Positions 9,555-19,129 are shown, counted from the first letter of the stretch. The stretch is DNA of 64,000 nt from Microbacterium sp. VKM Ac-2923 (GCF_022815605.1 NZ_JALGRP010000006.1:124001-188000), one strand, 5' to 3'. The notes: generated from the letters alone by a model not told the origin. Numbers and translations are program-made.

Positions 9555-9666
9555 GGGGTCTCCTCACGCTCGATCGAGTGCTGGTCGAGTCTCACAGTAG
9601 TCATGTATGCCGTCTCCGGCATCCGCCCTTGACAGCACGTCCCACATCGACGAGTCACGCCGACCG

Positions 9667-11166
9667 TCAGCTCTGCCAGAGCGCGGCGCTGCGAACGCGA
9701 TCCGCTTCGTCGCGCGCGTCGGGGATCACCTGCGCCAGCCCGGTGCCCGAGATCCAGGCTCCCATGGCGCCGAGACCCGAGACGGCTCGGATCGCCCCGC
9801 GCGCTGCCGCGGTGACGGCGGCGCGGCCGATCGCCGCGGCGGGCTGCGACTGCACGTAGCGCGAACGGTGCGCGGCGATGAGAGCGGATGCCGACAGCTC
9901 GACGCCGAGCAGAGCCGCCGCCTCCGACAGCGCGAGGCGTGCCGCGGCATCGTCGTCGAGCGCCGCGGTGGCCGGCTCTTCGCCCTGCGCACCGAAAGAC
10001 ACCCGCACCACGTGGACGCCGGGCTCGGTGGCATCCCGCACCCAGTCCCACTTCGCGCTCGAGTGGGTGAGGGCCTTGGCGGTGTGACTGCCGGGGACCG
10101 TGAGCACCCCGGTCCCGCGGGGAGCGAGATCGAGCGCCGGGGCATTCACCACCAGGGTCACCACCTCCACGATCGGGGCGATCGGGTCGGCGATCTCGAG
10201 ACCGGGGACCACGGGGGCCAGCAGCGCTCGCGCGGGCCCCTCGGGCAGGGCCACGATGACGGCTCGCGCGGCGAGCGGCTCGTCGTCGACCGAGGTCGTC
10301 ACCGACCACACGCCATCGGTGTGGGAGAGGCTTTCGGCGGAGACGCCGGTGCGCAGATCGACGAAGTTCTCACGGAGGTCGGCGACGAGCGCGTCGACGA
10401 GGCGCGACATCCCGCCCGCGATGCCCTCGACCGCTCCGCCGGGGGCCGGGCCCTTCCCCGCCGGCACCGGCACGTCGGAGGCCGGCGCGTCGGCGGCTCG
10501 TGCTCCCGACCGACGCGCGCGCAGCTCGGCGACGGCGCCCGTCAGCGAACCGGTGCGGGTGAGTGCGGCGTTCAGACCCGGAGCGGCCAGGTCCACGTCG
10601 ATGTCGTCGGGGCGCGCGGAGTAGACGCCGCTGGTGACGGGGGCGACCAGACGGTCGAGCACCCGAGAGCCCAGGCGTGAGCGCACGAGCCTGCCGAGGC
10701 TGTGCGCGTGCCCGATGGTCAGCGGCGGGCGCACCCGATCGACGTAGGCGCGCCACGCGCCCGCCCAGCCGATGATGCGCCGCACGTCGGGGGCGAAGGG
10801 ATTGTCGGGGATGCCGAGCACCCCACCCTTCGGCAGCGGCGCGGCCCCGACGCCCGGGACCCCCGCCACCCATGCCCCCGCCGGGTTCGGCGACACGATC
10901 TGATCGCCGAGATCGAGCTCGATGAGCAGATCGCGCACGACGCCGCCGCGGGTCGCGTAGCTCTCGGCCCCGACGTCGAGGGTCACCCCGCCCACCTCGG
11001 CCGAGCGAAGAACGCCGCCGAACCCGCCGGATGCCTCGAGCACGGTGACCTGCAGCCCCACCTTGGCGCACTCGCGCGCGGCGACGAGGCCCGAGACACC
11101 GCCGCCGATCACGATCACTCGCGTCTCGTGCGCGTGCTGGACCAAGCGGTCGAGGGCGTCGTTCAC
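9667..11166 (-). CDS. hemY: Coproporphyrinogen III oxidase (HemY/CgoX-type FAD enzyme)
   Basis: An FAD-dependent oxidase of 499 residues. In actinobacteria with HemQ it oxidises coproporphyrinogen III to coproporphyrin III. The Rossmann dinucleotide motif [19 protein letters not shown] lies at about residues 17-35, followed by [12 protein letters not shown], the mid-domain GGVRDLL-type region, and a C-terminal [13 protein letters not shown]...[14 protein letters not shown] segment. The GTG at 11166 overlaps the hemE stop (GTGA), so it is translated with hemE. The open frame extends upstream into hemE and is not used. The partner hemQ lies 5.3 kb away rather than adjacent. Confidence 0.93.
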   Translation of the reverse strand: MNDALDRLVQHAHETRVIVIGGGVSGLVAARECAKVGLQVTVLEASGGFGGVLRSAEVGGVTLDVGAESYATRGGVVRDLLIELDLGDQIVSPNPAGAWVAGVPGVGAAPLPKGGVLGIPDNPFAPDVRRIIGWAGAWRAYVDRVRPPLTIGHAHSLGRLVRSRLGSRVLDRLVAPVTSGVYSARPDDIDVDLAAPGLNAALTRTGSLTGAVAELRARRSGARAADAPASDVPVPAGKGPAPGGAVEGIAGGMSRLVDALVADLRENFVDLRTGVSAESLSHTDGVWSVTTSVDDEPLAARAVIVALPEGPARALLAPVVPGLEIADPIAPIVEVVTLVVNAPALDLAPRGTGVLTVPGSHTAKALTHSSAKWDWVRDATEPGVHVVRVSFGAQGEEPATAALDDDAAARLALSEAAALLGVELSASALIAAHRSRYVQSQPAAAIGRAAVTAAARGAIRAVSGLGAMGAWISGTGLAQVIPDARDEADRVRSAALWQS

Positions 11167-12224
11167 GCGTCTTCTCCGTGCGAGTCTGCGCGGGTCCCCC
11201 CGTGCGCGTGCGCGACGATGCGCGTGAGCACCTCGGGATCGGTGTCGGGCGGCACGCCGTGGCCGAGGTTCAGCACGTGCGCGCGCGCCGCGCGGCCGCG
11301 CGCCAGCACGTCGTCGACATGGGCTTCGAGCACCGGCCACGGCGCACCGAGGAGCGCCGGGTCGATGTTGCCCTGCAGGGTCACATCGGGCCCCACGAGG
11401 GATGCCGCCTCATCGAGCGGCATCCGCCAGTCGACACCGACCGCGTCGGCAAGGCCACTGAGGCGCATGTCGTCGAGGAAGGCGCCGGTTCCGACGCCGA
11501 AGTGGATGCGAGGGACTTCGATACCCTCGAGCGCCTCGTGCGAGTGCGGAGCGATGAACTCACGGAACGTGGCGGGCGAGAGCGACCCCGCCCACGAATC
11601 GAAGAGCTGCACGGCCTGGGCACCGCCGTCGATCTGGGCGTCGAGGAAGGCGCGCGACACCTTCGCAAGCCAGCCGGCCAGACGGTGCCACGACGCGGGA
11701 TCGGCGTGCATCATGCCCCGGGCGCGCAGGTGCTCCTTCGACGGACCGCCCTCGACGAGGTACGCGGCCAGGGTGAAGGGCGCTCCGGCGAAGCCGATGA
11801 GGGGCACCGAATCGCTCAACTCCGCGACCACCCGCCGGGCCGCCTCGCGCACCGGCTCGGCCGCCGCGGCCACATCCGCGGGGTCGATCGCCGTGATCCG
11901 CTCGACATCGGCGACGGTGCGCACCGGATCGGCGAACACCGGGCCGCGTCCGGGCTCGATGACCACGTCGACGCCCGCGAGACGCAGCGGCACGACGATG
12001 TCACTGAAGAAGATGGCGGCGTCCACGTCGTGACGGCGGATCGGCTGCAGAGTGATCTCGGCTGCGAGGTCGGGGGTGAGGCACGCGTCGAGCATGCGCG
12101 TGCCCACACGGAGCTCGCGGTACTCCGGCAACGAGCGCCCGGCCTGCCGCATGAACCACACCGGCTGCCGCTCGGGGCGGTCGCCACGGAGGGCGCGGAG
12201 GAGGGGTGCATCGAGGGAGGCCAT
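11163..12224 (-). CDS. hemE: Uroporphyrinogen decarboxylase
   Basis: Decarboxylates the four acetate side chains of uroporphyrinogen III to coproporphyrinogen III. The 353-residue protein has the family signatures [19 protein letters not shown] near the N-terminus and [20 protein letters not shown] in the middle, plus [12 protein letters not shown] near the end. The ATG at 12224 is chosen over ATGs at 12233 and 12245 because GGGAGG then lies nine bases upstream and the protein begins [12 protein letters not shown] as in relatives. It overlaps hemY by 4 bp and is divergent from hemA across about 100 bp. Confidence 0.96.
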   Translation of the reverse strand: MASLDAPLLRALRGDRPERQPVWFMRQAGRSLPEYRELRVGTRMLDACLTPDLAAEITLQPIRRHDVDAAIFFSDIVVPLRLAGVDVVIEPGRGPVFADPVRTVADVERITAIDPADVAAAAEPVREAARRVVAELSDSVPLIGFAGAPFTLAAYLVEGGPSKEHLRARGMMHADPASWHRLAGWLAKVSRAFLDAQIDGGAQAVQLFDSWAGSLSPATFREFIAPHSHEALEGIEVPRIHFGVGTGAFLDDMRLSGLADAVGVDWRMPLDEAASLVGPDVTLQGNIDPALLGAPWPVLEAHVDDVLARGRAARAHVLNLGHGVPPDTDPEVLTRIVAHAHGGTRADSHGEDA

Positions 12225-12312
12225 GGCATCCATCCTCCCATTCACCCCCGGGACGCGAAGGGGATGCCTTGACGTCGAGAGGCCGCCAGGAATACCCCGC
12301 CGGACCCGGGCG

Positions 12313-12318
12313 TAGAAT
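12313..12318 (+). promoter_or_regulatory. -10 box of a leaderless hemA promoter
   Basis: TAGAAT ends six bases before the GTG start codon at 12325, and no Shine-Dalgarno sequence is present. The spacing puts the transcription start at or next to the start codon, the usual arrangement for leaderless actinobacterial mRNAs. Confidence 0.65.
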
Positions 12319-12324
12319 GATGGC

Positions 12325-13668
12325 GTGTTGTTGTGCGTCAGCGCGAGTCACAAGACCGCGTCCTTCGAGCTCCTCGAGCGGCTCAGCGCACCCCGCACAC
12401 CCGTCGCCCCGCTGATCGCCGCCCACGACGAGTGCGTGCAGGGCGCGGTGGTCGTCGCGACCTGCAACCGTTTCGAGGCGTACGTCGACATGGACGAGCC
12501 GGTCACCGCCGCCGTCGCCCTCGGCATCGAAGCCACGCTCGCCGCGATCGAGGCCGCCACCGGCGTCCCCGCCAGCGAGCTCGAGGGCGGCTACACCGTG
12601 CTCGGCGGCAACGAGGTGGCCGAACACCTGTTCTCGGTGGCATCCGGCCTCGAATCCGTCGTCGTCGGCGAGGGCGAGATCGCCGGCCAGGTGCGCCGCG
12701 CGCTCACCGAGTCGCGCAATCTCGGAACCACCTCGGCCGAGCTGGAGCGGCTGTTCCAGCGGGCGTCCGAGGCGCAGCGCGGAGTGAAGAACTCCACCGC
12801 CATCGGCCGCGCCGGCCGCTCGCTCGTGCGCCTCGGCCTCGAACTCGCCGACAGCCGCATCGCCGATTGGTCGACGCAGCGCGTGCTGCTCGTGGGAACC
12901 GGCGCGTACGCCGCCGCCACGGTCGCCGCGCTCCGCGACCAGGGCGCCGAAGACATCTCGGTGCACTCCCCGTCGGGCCGGGCGACCAAGTTCGCCCTCA
13001 AGCACGGCCTGCGCGCCGTGTCGGCCGAGACGTTCCCCACCGCGGTCGCGCACGCCGATCTCGTCATCACCTGCACCACCGCCGAGCACCACGTGTTGAG
13101 CGCGGCGACGTTCGCCGCCGGTCGTGGCGCGTACGAGACGGCCGTCGACACCTCCACCGGCACCTGCCCCGTCGACCACACCGCGCGCCGACTCGTGATC
13201 GATCTGGGCCTGCCCCGCAACGTCGACCCCGACGTCGCCACCGTCAGGGGCGTCGACCTGCTCGACCTCGAGACCATCCGCCTGCACGCCCCGCTCGAAG
13301 AACTGCAGGCGACGGATACCGCGCGCGACCTCGTGCGCGACGCCGCCCGCCGCTTCACCTCGGTCGGCGAGCGCAAGAACATCACCCCCGCGGTCGTCGC
13401 GCTCCGCGCCCACGTCTTCGGCGTGCTCGACGCCGAGGTCGCGCGCGTGCGTGCCCGCGGCGACGAGGGCGGACAGACCGAGCAGGCCCTCCGCCACCTC
13501 GTCGGCGTGCTGCTGCACACCCCCACGACGCGGGCGCACGTGCTCGCCGAGGCCGGCCGCGCCGACGACTACGTCGACGCACTGTCGGCGCTGTTCGGCA
13601 TTGAGGTCACCGACCCCTCCCTCGCCCCCGGCGCTCGCGTCGAGGGCGGCATCGCCGACGCGGGCTGA
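12325..13668 (+). CDS. hemA: Glutamyl-tRNA reductase
   Basis: Reduces glutamyl-tRNA(Glu) to glutamate-1-semialdehyde, the committed step of haem synthesis. The 447-residue protein begins [20 protein letters not shown] and has the catalytic cysteine in [14 protein letters not shown]. It also has [18 protein letters not shown], and an NADPH-binding segment [20 protein letters not shown]. The GTG start follows a TAGAAT box by six bases, indicating leaderless translation. It is divergent from hemE-hemY, so substrate entry and later steps are controlled from a shared intergenic region. Confidence 0.96.
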   Translation: MLLCVSASHKTASFELLERLSAPRTPVAPLIAAHDECVQGAVVVATCNRFEAYVDMDEPVTAAVALGIEATLAAIEAATGVPASELEGGYTVLGGNEVAEHLFSVASGLESVVVGEGEIAGQVRRALTESRNLGTTSAELERLFQRASEAQRGVKNSTAIGRAGRSLVRLGLELADSRIADWSTQRVLLVGTGAYAAATVAALRDQGAEDISVHSPSGRATKFALKHGLRAVSAETFPTAVAHADLVITCTTAEHHVLSAATFAAGRGAYETAVDTSTGTCPVDHTARRLVIDLGLPRNVDPDVATVRGVDLLDLETIRLHAPLEELQATDTARDLVRDAARRFTSVGERKNITPAVVALRAHVFGVLDAEVARVRARGDEGGQTEQALRHLVGVLLHTPTTRAHVLAEAGRADDYVDALSALFGIEVTDPSLAPGARVEGGIADAG

Positions 13669-13730
13669 CCGCGCAGCGGCCGTCGGTTGGCCGCCACCGT
13701 CGGGTGCGTATCCGGCGGAGCCTCACACCC

Positions 13731-14020
13731 GCGCCGAGCGGAGAAGATCCCGGGAACGGAGGACCGCACCCCCGGCATTCATCCTCCCCCTGCCGAGTCT
13801 CCGCCTGTCGCGCGTGCTCCGCGAACGCGGACGAGCAGCCGTCGCCGCGCCGAGCGGAGGAGATCCCGGGAGCGGAGGACCGCACCCCCGGCATCCATCC
13901 TCCCCCTGCCGAATCTCCGCCCGTCGCGCGTGCACCGCGCACGCGGACGAGCAGCCGTCGCCGCGCCGAGCGGAGGAGATCCCGGGAGCGGAGGACCGCA
14001 CCCCCGGCATCCATCCTCCC
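13731..14020. repeat. 116-bp tandem repeat, 2.5 copies, in a 494-bp gene-free stretch
   Basis: Units start at 13731, 13847 and 13963 with an exact 116-bp period; the third is cut at about 14020. Each begins GCGCCGAGCGGAGGAGATCC and contains CACCCCCGGCATCCATCC. An inverted copy of the GAGGAGATCC segment (GGATCTCCTC) lies just past the array at about 14028. The stretch 13669-14162 otherwise holds nothing I can support as a gene. Proline/arginine-rich frames cross it on both strands, but they follow the repeat rather than a protein family. Confidence 0.88.
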
Positions 14021-14162
14021 GTCCCCGGATCTCCTCCCCACCTCACCGCCGCCGGCCCGGTGACCAGCGGCGGACCTTACCCCGCCCCACCACCTCTTCT
14101 CGCCGCGAAGCATCGGGGATCGACCAGTCGCGCCGGGCCACAGCTCGGGCAGGATGGATGCC

Positions 14163-14444
14163 ATGAGCACGCCGGCATCCGAGGTCTACACCGTCGCGGG
14201 CGAAGACCGCGCCCGCAACGGGCTGCGCTGGGCCGCGACGTTCGTGCTCGGTCTCCTCGACGCCGGCAGCAACGCGCCATCGGTGAGCGAGGTCGTGATC
14301 CGTCGCATCGACGGGTCGAAGGTGAGGCGCCTGCCGTCGGGAGACGTCGACGCCTTCACCGACCAGCTCAACGAGATCACCCGCGATCTCTCCACGATGG
14401 ATGCCGTGCCCTTCGCCGAGAAGTGGATCGCCCAGCGAGACTGA
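14163..14444 (+). CDS. Small conserved-looking protein of unknown function
   Basis: A 93-residue acidic protein: MSTPASEVYTVAGEDRARNG, then WAATFVLGLLDAGS, a VIRRIDGSKVRRLPSGD segment and a helical C-terminus. No known motif and no signal peptide. The ATG at 14163 follows a CAGGAT box by seven bases, which could be a leaderless start; the ATG at 14154 is less likely. Codon use is like the neighbouring genes. It precedes the HhH-GPD gene, but a 61-bp palindrome separates them. Confidence 0.55.
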   Translation: MSTPASEVYTVAGEDRARNGLRWAATFVLGLLDAGSNAPSVSEVVIRRIDGSKVRRLPSGDVDAFTDQLNEITRDLSTMDAVPFAEKWIAQRD

Positions 14445-14532
14445 CGGCCCGGGTGCGCCGGACGGAACGCCCGCGAGGCGCCGCCCGCGGCTGCGGCGGT
14501 TGCGCGTCCGCGGCGGTCGCGCGTGCGGTCGA

Positions 14533-14593
14533 GACGGCATCCCGCTGACATCTCGCGCGCAGGCTGCAATCGATCTGTCAGCGGGACGCCGTC
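14533..14593. repeat. Long intergenic palindrome (18-bp arms)
   Basis: GACGGCATCCCGCTGACA at 14533-14550 pairs with 14576-14593 with one mismatch around a 25-bp centre. It lies between two plus-strand genes, and no T-run follows. Confidence 0.8.
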
Positions 14594-14662
14594 TTGACGC
14601 TGCAGAACCCCCGCGCACGACACTGCCTTCCGCGCCCTCCTCCCCGGCGGGAGAATGGGGGC

Positions 14663-15235
14663 ATGAGCCTGCGCATCACCGACGACCCCGCCGCCGACGA
14701 CCTGTTGTCGAGCAATCCGCTCGCGCTGCTGATCGGGATGCTGCTCGACCAGCAGGTCGCGATGGAGACGGCGTTCGCGGGTCCCCTGAAGATCCAGGAG
14801 CGCACCGGATCGATGGATGCCGCCACCATCGCCCACGACGACCCCGACGACTTCGCCGCCGCGTTCTCGCAGTCACCCGCGGTACATCGCTTCCCGGGAT
14901 CCATGGCCAAGCGCGTCCAATCCCTGTGCGCCGCGGTCGAGCAGGATTGGGACGGGGATGCCGCGAACATCTGGACCCGTGACGACCCCGACGGTGCGAC
15001 CGTGTTGAAGCGTCTGAAGGCGTTGCCCGGCTTTGGCGAGCAGAAGGCGAAGATCTTCCTGGCCCTGCTCGGCAAGCAGCGCGGTTACGACGGCGCCGGC
15101 TGGCGGGAGGCGTCGGCCCCCTACGGCGAGGAGAGGTCGTTCCGCTCGGTCGCCGACATCGTCAGCCCGGAATCGCTGACCAAGGTGCGCGAACACAAGC
15201 GTGCCGCGAAGGCCGCCGCGAAGGCGGGCGACTGA
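14663..15235 (+). CDS. HhH-GPD family base-excision repair protein
   Basis: A 190-residue protein of the small actinobacterial HhH-GPD family. The N-terminal part (PLALLIGMLLDQQVAMETAF) corresponds to the first helices of the glycosylase fold, and the helix-hairpin-helix DNA-binding motif is LKALPGFGEQKAKIFLALLG near residues 113-132. No 4Fe-4S cysteine cluster follows. Probably a monofunctional glycosylase or a related DNA-binding repair protein; the substrate base is not predictable. GAGAAT ends six bases before the ATG, so a leaderless start is likely. The lysine-rich tail may bind DNA. Confidence 0.78.
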   Translation: MSLRITDDPAADDLLSSNPLALLIGMLLDQQVAMETAFAGPLKIQERTGSMDAATIAHDDPDDFAAAFSQSPAVHRFPGSMAKRVQSLCAAVEQDWDGDAANIWTRDDPDGATVLKRLKALPGFGEQKAKIFLALLGKQRGYDGAGWREASAPYGEERSFRSVADIVSPESLTKVREHKRAAKAAAKAGD

Positions 15236-15353
15236 GCCCTCCTCCCCAGGGCGGGGAAAAAGGAGAGTTCTCTCATATTCGCTTCGTCGCCTCGCAGCGC
15301 TGGTTAGAGTCGTCGAGTTCGCTGCAAGTTGTTCACGATCGAAGGGTGGGCTC

Positions 15354-15686
15354 GTGAAGTTCGCAATGGGTTCCGACACTCTGGGTGTGCTGACGAAGGC
15401 AACCTCGGGGTCGAGTGATGAGCTGTCCCTGCTGGTGCGCCAACTGTTCGAGGCGGCCGAGCCGCTCGAAGGGCAGTTCCAGGGCGCGGGTCGCGCCGCG
15501 TTCGACCGGTTCAAGTCGCGCACCGACGCGATCTCGTCCGAGCTGAAGCTCGCCCTCGATGGCGTGCTCGGCGGCATCTCGAGCATGGATCGCTCCTTCC
15601 AGGAGGGCGAGTCGTCCATGGTCGACCAGACCACCGGCCTGGAAGCAGGGTCGTCGTTCGACGCCGCCCGCTTCGGCGCCCGCTGA
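15354..15686 (+). CDS. WXG100-like type VII secretion protein
   Basis: A 110-residue helical-hairpin protein. The turn region reads PLEGQFQGAGRAAFDRFKSR, matching the WXG100 pattern W-x-G-x-A-x-x-x-F except that the tryptophan position is phenylalanine (FQG). Long amphipathic helices flank the turn, and there is no signal peptide, as expected for ESX substrates. The GTG at 15354 is preferred because GAAGGG lies seven bases upstream; the ATG at 15366 is the alternative. First gene of the secretion locus, paired with the next WXG100-like gene 20 bp downstream. Likely secreted as a heterodimer with it. Confidence 0.7.
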   Translation: MKFAMGSDTLGVLTKATSGSSDELSLLVRQLFEAAEPLEGQFQGAGRAAFDRFKSRTDAISSELKLALDGVLGGISSMDRSFQEGESSMVDQTTGLEAGSSFDAARFGAR

Positions 15687-15706
15687 TCGCCGGAAAGGAC
15701 TGAATC

Positions 15707-16018
15707 ATGGTGAACCAAGGAGACCGTCGCGACTACTCGATCGCGGCCTCGCAGAACGCACAAGACAACTTCAACCGCGTCGCCGCCCTGCTGGAGTCGC
15801 TCATCGATCAGCGCGATCGCGACGTGCAGGCGGCCATGGCCGACTACTCCGCCGACGGGGTGTCGGAGGACTACCGCGCCAAGGAACTGCGCTGGAAGAA
15901 CGCCGCCGCCGAGGTGCGCGGCATCATCCAGACGCTGCGTTCCTCACTCGAGCGCAACGACGAATCGGCCCAGACCGCGCTGGGCAAGGCTCGCGCGGCG
16001 GTGGAATCGATCGGCTGA
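15707..16018 (+). CDS. Second WXG100-like protein
   Basis: A 103-residue, strongly helical protein (SIAASQNAQDNFNRVAALLE, then EVRGIIQTLRSSLERN) of the size and helix-turn-helix layout of ESX substrates, with the turn near YSADGVSEDYRAKELRW. No canonical WXG is visible, so the call depends on size, helical pattern and tandem position with the previous gene. GGAAAGG lies eight to nine bases before the ATG. A strong hairpin ten bases after the stop may limit transcription into the toxin operon. Confidence 0.6.
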   Translation: MVNQGDRRDYSIAASQNAQDNFNRVAALLESLIDQRDRDVQAAMADYSADGVSEDYRAKELRWKNAAAEVRGIIQTLRSSLERNDESAQTALGKARAAVESIG

Positions 16019-16027
16019 CACAGCCGC

Positions 16028-16062
16028 ACGACGCCGGGCGCCGTCCGCGCGCCCGGCGTCGT
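16028..16062 (+). terminator. Hairpin terminator or attenuator inside the secretion locus
   Basis: A perfect 14-bp stem (ACGACGCCGGGCGC at 16028-16041 with its complement at 16049-16062) lies just after the second WXG100-like gene. Incomplete termination would give abundant substrate mRNA and less of the downstream toxin mRNA; this is inference. Confidence 0.7.
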
Positions 16063-16121
16063 CAGCGCGACGTCCGGGGTGAGGGGCGTCCGCACATCAG
16101 AGAAGTGAAGGGGATCGGGCG

Positions 16122-16466
16122 ATGACAGGGTGGCGTATCCAGCCGTCGGGTGTCGTATCCGTGCTGCAAGAGGTCAATGTCGACGCCGAGGCGCTCGGCA
16201 CGGCGTTGAACGCGCTGACGCCCGCTCTCGAGGGAGCGGTGACGGCCACGCAGTCGGGTGCGATCTCCGAGGCGGTGCAGGCGTACTTCGAGCAGGAAGA
16301 GGGACCGCGCATCCAGGGCATGAGCACCCGGATCGGCGCCGCCGCCCAAGGCGTCGTCTCCGCCACCGAGGCGTACGTCGCCGGCGACATGGAGATGGCG
16401 GCCACCGCGCAATCGGCCGCCGTCGCGACCGTCTATCCGCCCGCTCTTGCGAACGGGATGATGTGA
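16122..16466 (+). CDS. DUF6507 family protein
   Basis: A 114-residue protein beginning MTGWRIQPSGVVSVLQ, as in DUF6507 proteins found beside actinobacterial type VII toxins. It is predicted to be mostly helical (EVNVDAEALGTALNALTPAL, then SEAVQAYFEQEEG) and may be an ESX-type partner or chaperone of the following toxin. AGGGGATCGGGCG precedes the ATG. Its stop overlaps the toxin start (TGATG), so the two are translationally coupled. Confidence 0.7.
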   Translation: MTGWRIQPSGVVSVLQEVNVDAEALGTALNALTPALEGAVTATQSGAISEAVQAYFEQEEGPRIQGMSTRIGAAAQGVVSATEAYVAGDMEMAATAQSAAVATVYPPALANGMM

Positions 16467-19129
16467 TGCCGAGTCCCATCGACTACGAGAAGATCCCGGG
16501 CGGCGACATCCAGCCGGACGCCATCGAAGAGAACGCCCGCACGATCGGGACCCTCTCCGGCCAGGTGACGGAGCACGGCTCGAACGTCAACCTGAAATGG
16601 CAGGGCATGGCCGGTGTCTACGAGGCACCGGAATCTCCCACCCTGCTCGGGCTCATGGCCCCGGTGAGCTCGCAGGCCACCCAGGCCGGTGACAACCTCG
16701 CCGAGGTGTCGGCCGCGCTCATCGCGTTCGCGAACGACGTCCGCCCGATCAAGGCCAAACTCGACGCGCTGCGCGTCGAGGCGAAAGCCTTCGTCGACTC
16801 GATCCAGGGTGGCGTGCAGGTGCGCGAGATCAACCCCGCGTGGTCGGCGGCACAGTCGCCCTACGGCGGAGCGACCGCGGCGCCGACCTACCAGGGGTCG
16901 TGGGGATCGTCGACGACGACGTCGACAGCGGCCACCACGCCCGACAAGTACCGCACGGTCACCAAGGAGTGGCACGAGTCCCAGGAGCACGTCGACCGCA
17001 ACAACGAGTTGCTGGCGGCTGTGAACGCGCAGCAGGTCAAGCTGTGGGAGGCCGAGCGCGCCTGCGCGAACCGCATCCGCGCGCTGTACGGAGCGGCTCC
17101 GCTTCGCGCCGCCCAGTCCGAGGACGATTCCCTCGGCTACGGCATCGCCGAGATCCCCGAGGGCACCGAGATGCCCTGGGGCGCCGAGGTCGAACGCACC
17201 GAAGGCTGCGGCGAGGCGACCGTGAACTTCGTGTTCAAGGACTTCCTGTGGGAGGGCATCGCGGTCGGGGGCGTCTGGGGCACGATCACCGGGCTCGGCA
17301 CGCTCGTGCTCGGCTACAACCCCGAAACGGGGGATTTCTTCTCCGGCGACGCCTACGGGGCGGCCTGGGGCAATCTCGGAATGCTCCTCTTCGCAGGCGC
17401 CGCGAACACCGGCATCCTCGCGCCCATCTTCCAGTCGGACTCCCTGATGCAGTCGATGGGCATGGACGGATTCCTCCCTCAAGAAGTGCGCGATTTCAAG
17501 GCGCAGGCCGATGAGGCAGCGATCAACACCGGCAAGGCGCTCATCGCCTGGGACAAATGGCAGGACGACCCCGGCACCGCCCTCGGCGAGTCGGTTTTCA
17601 ACGTCGGCACTGCCCTCATCCCCGTCGGCGGCGCCGCGGTCGCGGGCGTCAAGACCGCATCGACCGCGGCCTCCGTCGTGTCGAAGATGGCGAAGGTCGT
17701 CGACTTCGTCGACCCGGCGGCGCTCGCGATGAACGGGGCTGTGCGTCTGGGAGGCGCGGGTCTTCACAGCCTCGACGGCCTCATCGGACGCCTCGGGTCG
17801 AACGCCACCGACGGCTTCCACCTCAACACCCCCGACATGCCCTTCGTCGCCGATGACGCGACGTCGTCGCTCAACGCACTCGACGGTGCGGGCGTGGATC
17901 TGGGGACCGTCACGGCCCGCATCGACGACGGCGTGCCCGTGTACGAGTTCCCGCCGACCGCTGAGATCCCCTCCGGCCGCATCGAGATGCCCGCCGGCGC
18001 TTTCGACGGCGTGCGCGGCGGCGATGTGCCCGTGCGTACGGACGCGCCCGTGCGCACCGACGGCGGAGTGGATGCCGGTGTTACGGCGCCCGTACGCGAG
18101 CCCGAGCTCGTCGCGGCCGGCGGGGTGCGCGGGGAGGCGGTGCCCGGTCCGGTGAACTCGATCGTCGAGGATGCCCCCGTCCGGACGGAGACGAGCGGAT
18201 CGGGCGAGTCGACGGTCGTGCGCGAGCCGTCCACGGACAGTGGCGCGGGCAGCGGCCACGCAGGCGACGGTGGTGCGAGCGGATCCGGCGCCGGTGGAGG
18301 ATACGGCCATTCCGACACCGGCGGCGTAAGCGGGGGCGGGGGTCGCGACGACGACGGGCTCCTGGGCGTCGGGCGCGTAGACGATGGCACTGACGCGGGC
18401 CACGGCGACCACGGAGAAGGCCCGGGCGGCGACGAAGCACGAGTCGGCGAGCGCGTACCGCCGCATACCGGTCTCGACGCGCCACCGCCACACACGGGCG
18501 CGGATGCTCCCGCACTCCCCCTCGACCGGCTCGAAGCCATCAACGACGAGTTCCGCATGTCATCCGGAGCCGTCGATCCTTCACGGATGGACGAATGGGC
18601 GGCCGCTGTTTCGGATGCCTACCCGGCGCTCACGCCCGACCAGGCGAAGGCGATCTACTGGTACACGACGGATGAGGGGTACGACGCGATCAACCCCTAC
18701 TTACGCGCTTACGGGGATGCTCCCGCGGACGTGGACATCCTCGAGAGCAGGATCTCTGACCTGACGCAGGGCATCGCGAACCTCCCGGCCGAGGCGACCC
18801 CTGGGCACTACTTCTTCCGCGGCGTCACCATGACGCCGCAGTTCCTCGACCAGTTCCACACCGGGCAGCAGTGGAGCGATCTGTCATTCATGAGTACGAC
18901 GACCGATCCACTCGTTGCGCGTGATTTCGCGTTCCAGGCTCTGAGCGAGGGCAAGACGCCGGGTGTCTTCACGATCGACGGCGTGACGCCGTCGTCGGTG
19001 TCGCCCCTCTCGCGTTATGCGACCGAGGCTGAACTGCTCTACCAACGCAGCACCACCTTCGACGTCCTCAGCAAGTTCGAAGACGCGAACGGCGTCTGGC
19101 GCATCCACCTCAGGGAGGTAAGAGAGTGA
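16466..19129 (+). CDS. Polymorphic type VII toxin with C-terminal ADP-ribosyltransferase domain
   Basis: An 887-residue protein. Residues 1 to about 230 are helical and WXG-like (NLKWQGMAGVYEAPE near residue 45) and probably serve for export. Two hydrophobic segments at about 255-285 and 300-325 follow, then an acidic Gly-rich linker (about 500-685). The C-terminal 200 residues are a mono-ADP-ribosyltransferase of the R-S-ExE class: Arg785 in YFFRGV, Ser810 in SFMSTTTD, and Glu854-x-Glu856 in YATEAELLYQ. The glutamate pair suggests arginine as the modified residue, which is inference. The ATG at 16466 overlaps the DUF6507 stop. The gene just downstream overlaps it and is the obvious immunity candidate. 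Confidence 0.85.
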   Translation: MPSPIDYEKIPGGDIQPDAIEENARTIGTLSGQVTEHGSNVNLKWQGMAGVYEAPESPTLLGLMAPVSSQATQAGDNLAEVSAALIAFANDVRPIKAKLDALRVEAKAFVDSIQGGVQVREINPAWSAAQSPYGGATAAPTYQGSWGSSTTTSTAATTPDKYRTVTKEWHESQEHVDRNNELLAAVNAQQVKLWEAERACANRIRALYGAAPLRAAQSEDDSLGYGIAEIPEGTEMPWGAEVERTEGCGEATVNFVFKDFLWEGIAVGGVWGTITGLGTLVLGYNPETGDFFSGDAYGAAWGNLGMLLFAGAANTGILAPIFQSDSLMQSMGMDGFLPQEVRDFKAQADEAAINTGKALIAWDKWQDDPGTALGESVFNVGTALIPVGGAAVAGVKTASTAASVVSKMAKVVDFVDPAALAMNGAVRLGGAGLHSLDGLIGRLGSNATDGFHLNTPDMPFVADDATSSLNALDGAGVDLGTVTARIDDGVPVYEFPPTAEIPSGRIEMPAGAFDGVRGGDVPVRTDAPVRTDGGVDAGVTAPVREPELVAAGGVRGEAVPGPVNSIVEDAPVRTETSGSGESTVVREPSTDSGAGSGHAGDGGASGSGAGGGYGHSDTGGVSGGGGRDDDGLLGVGRVDDGTDAGHGDHGEGPGGDEARVGERVPPHTGLDAPPPHTGADAPALPLDRLEAINDEFRMSSGAVDPSRMDEWAAAVSDAYPALTPDQAKAIYWYTTDEGYDAINPYLRAYGDAPADVDILESRISDLTQGIANLPAEATPGHYFFRGVTMTPQFLDQFHTGQQWSDLSFMSTTTDPLVARDFAFQALSEGKTPGVFTIDGVTPSSVSPLSRYATEAELLYQRSTTFDVLSKFEDANGVWRIHLREVRE

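Noticed and set aside
9607..9622. ATGCCG-TCTC-CGGCAT hairpin after hemY
   Set aside because: Only a 6-bp stem without a T-run; it contains the common GGCATCC-type sequence and may be chance.
13607..14170. Pro/Arg-rich open frames on both strands of the 116-bp array
   Set aside because: They simply follow the repeat period (not a multiple of three), change frame between units and match no family.
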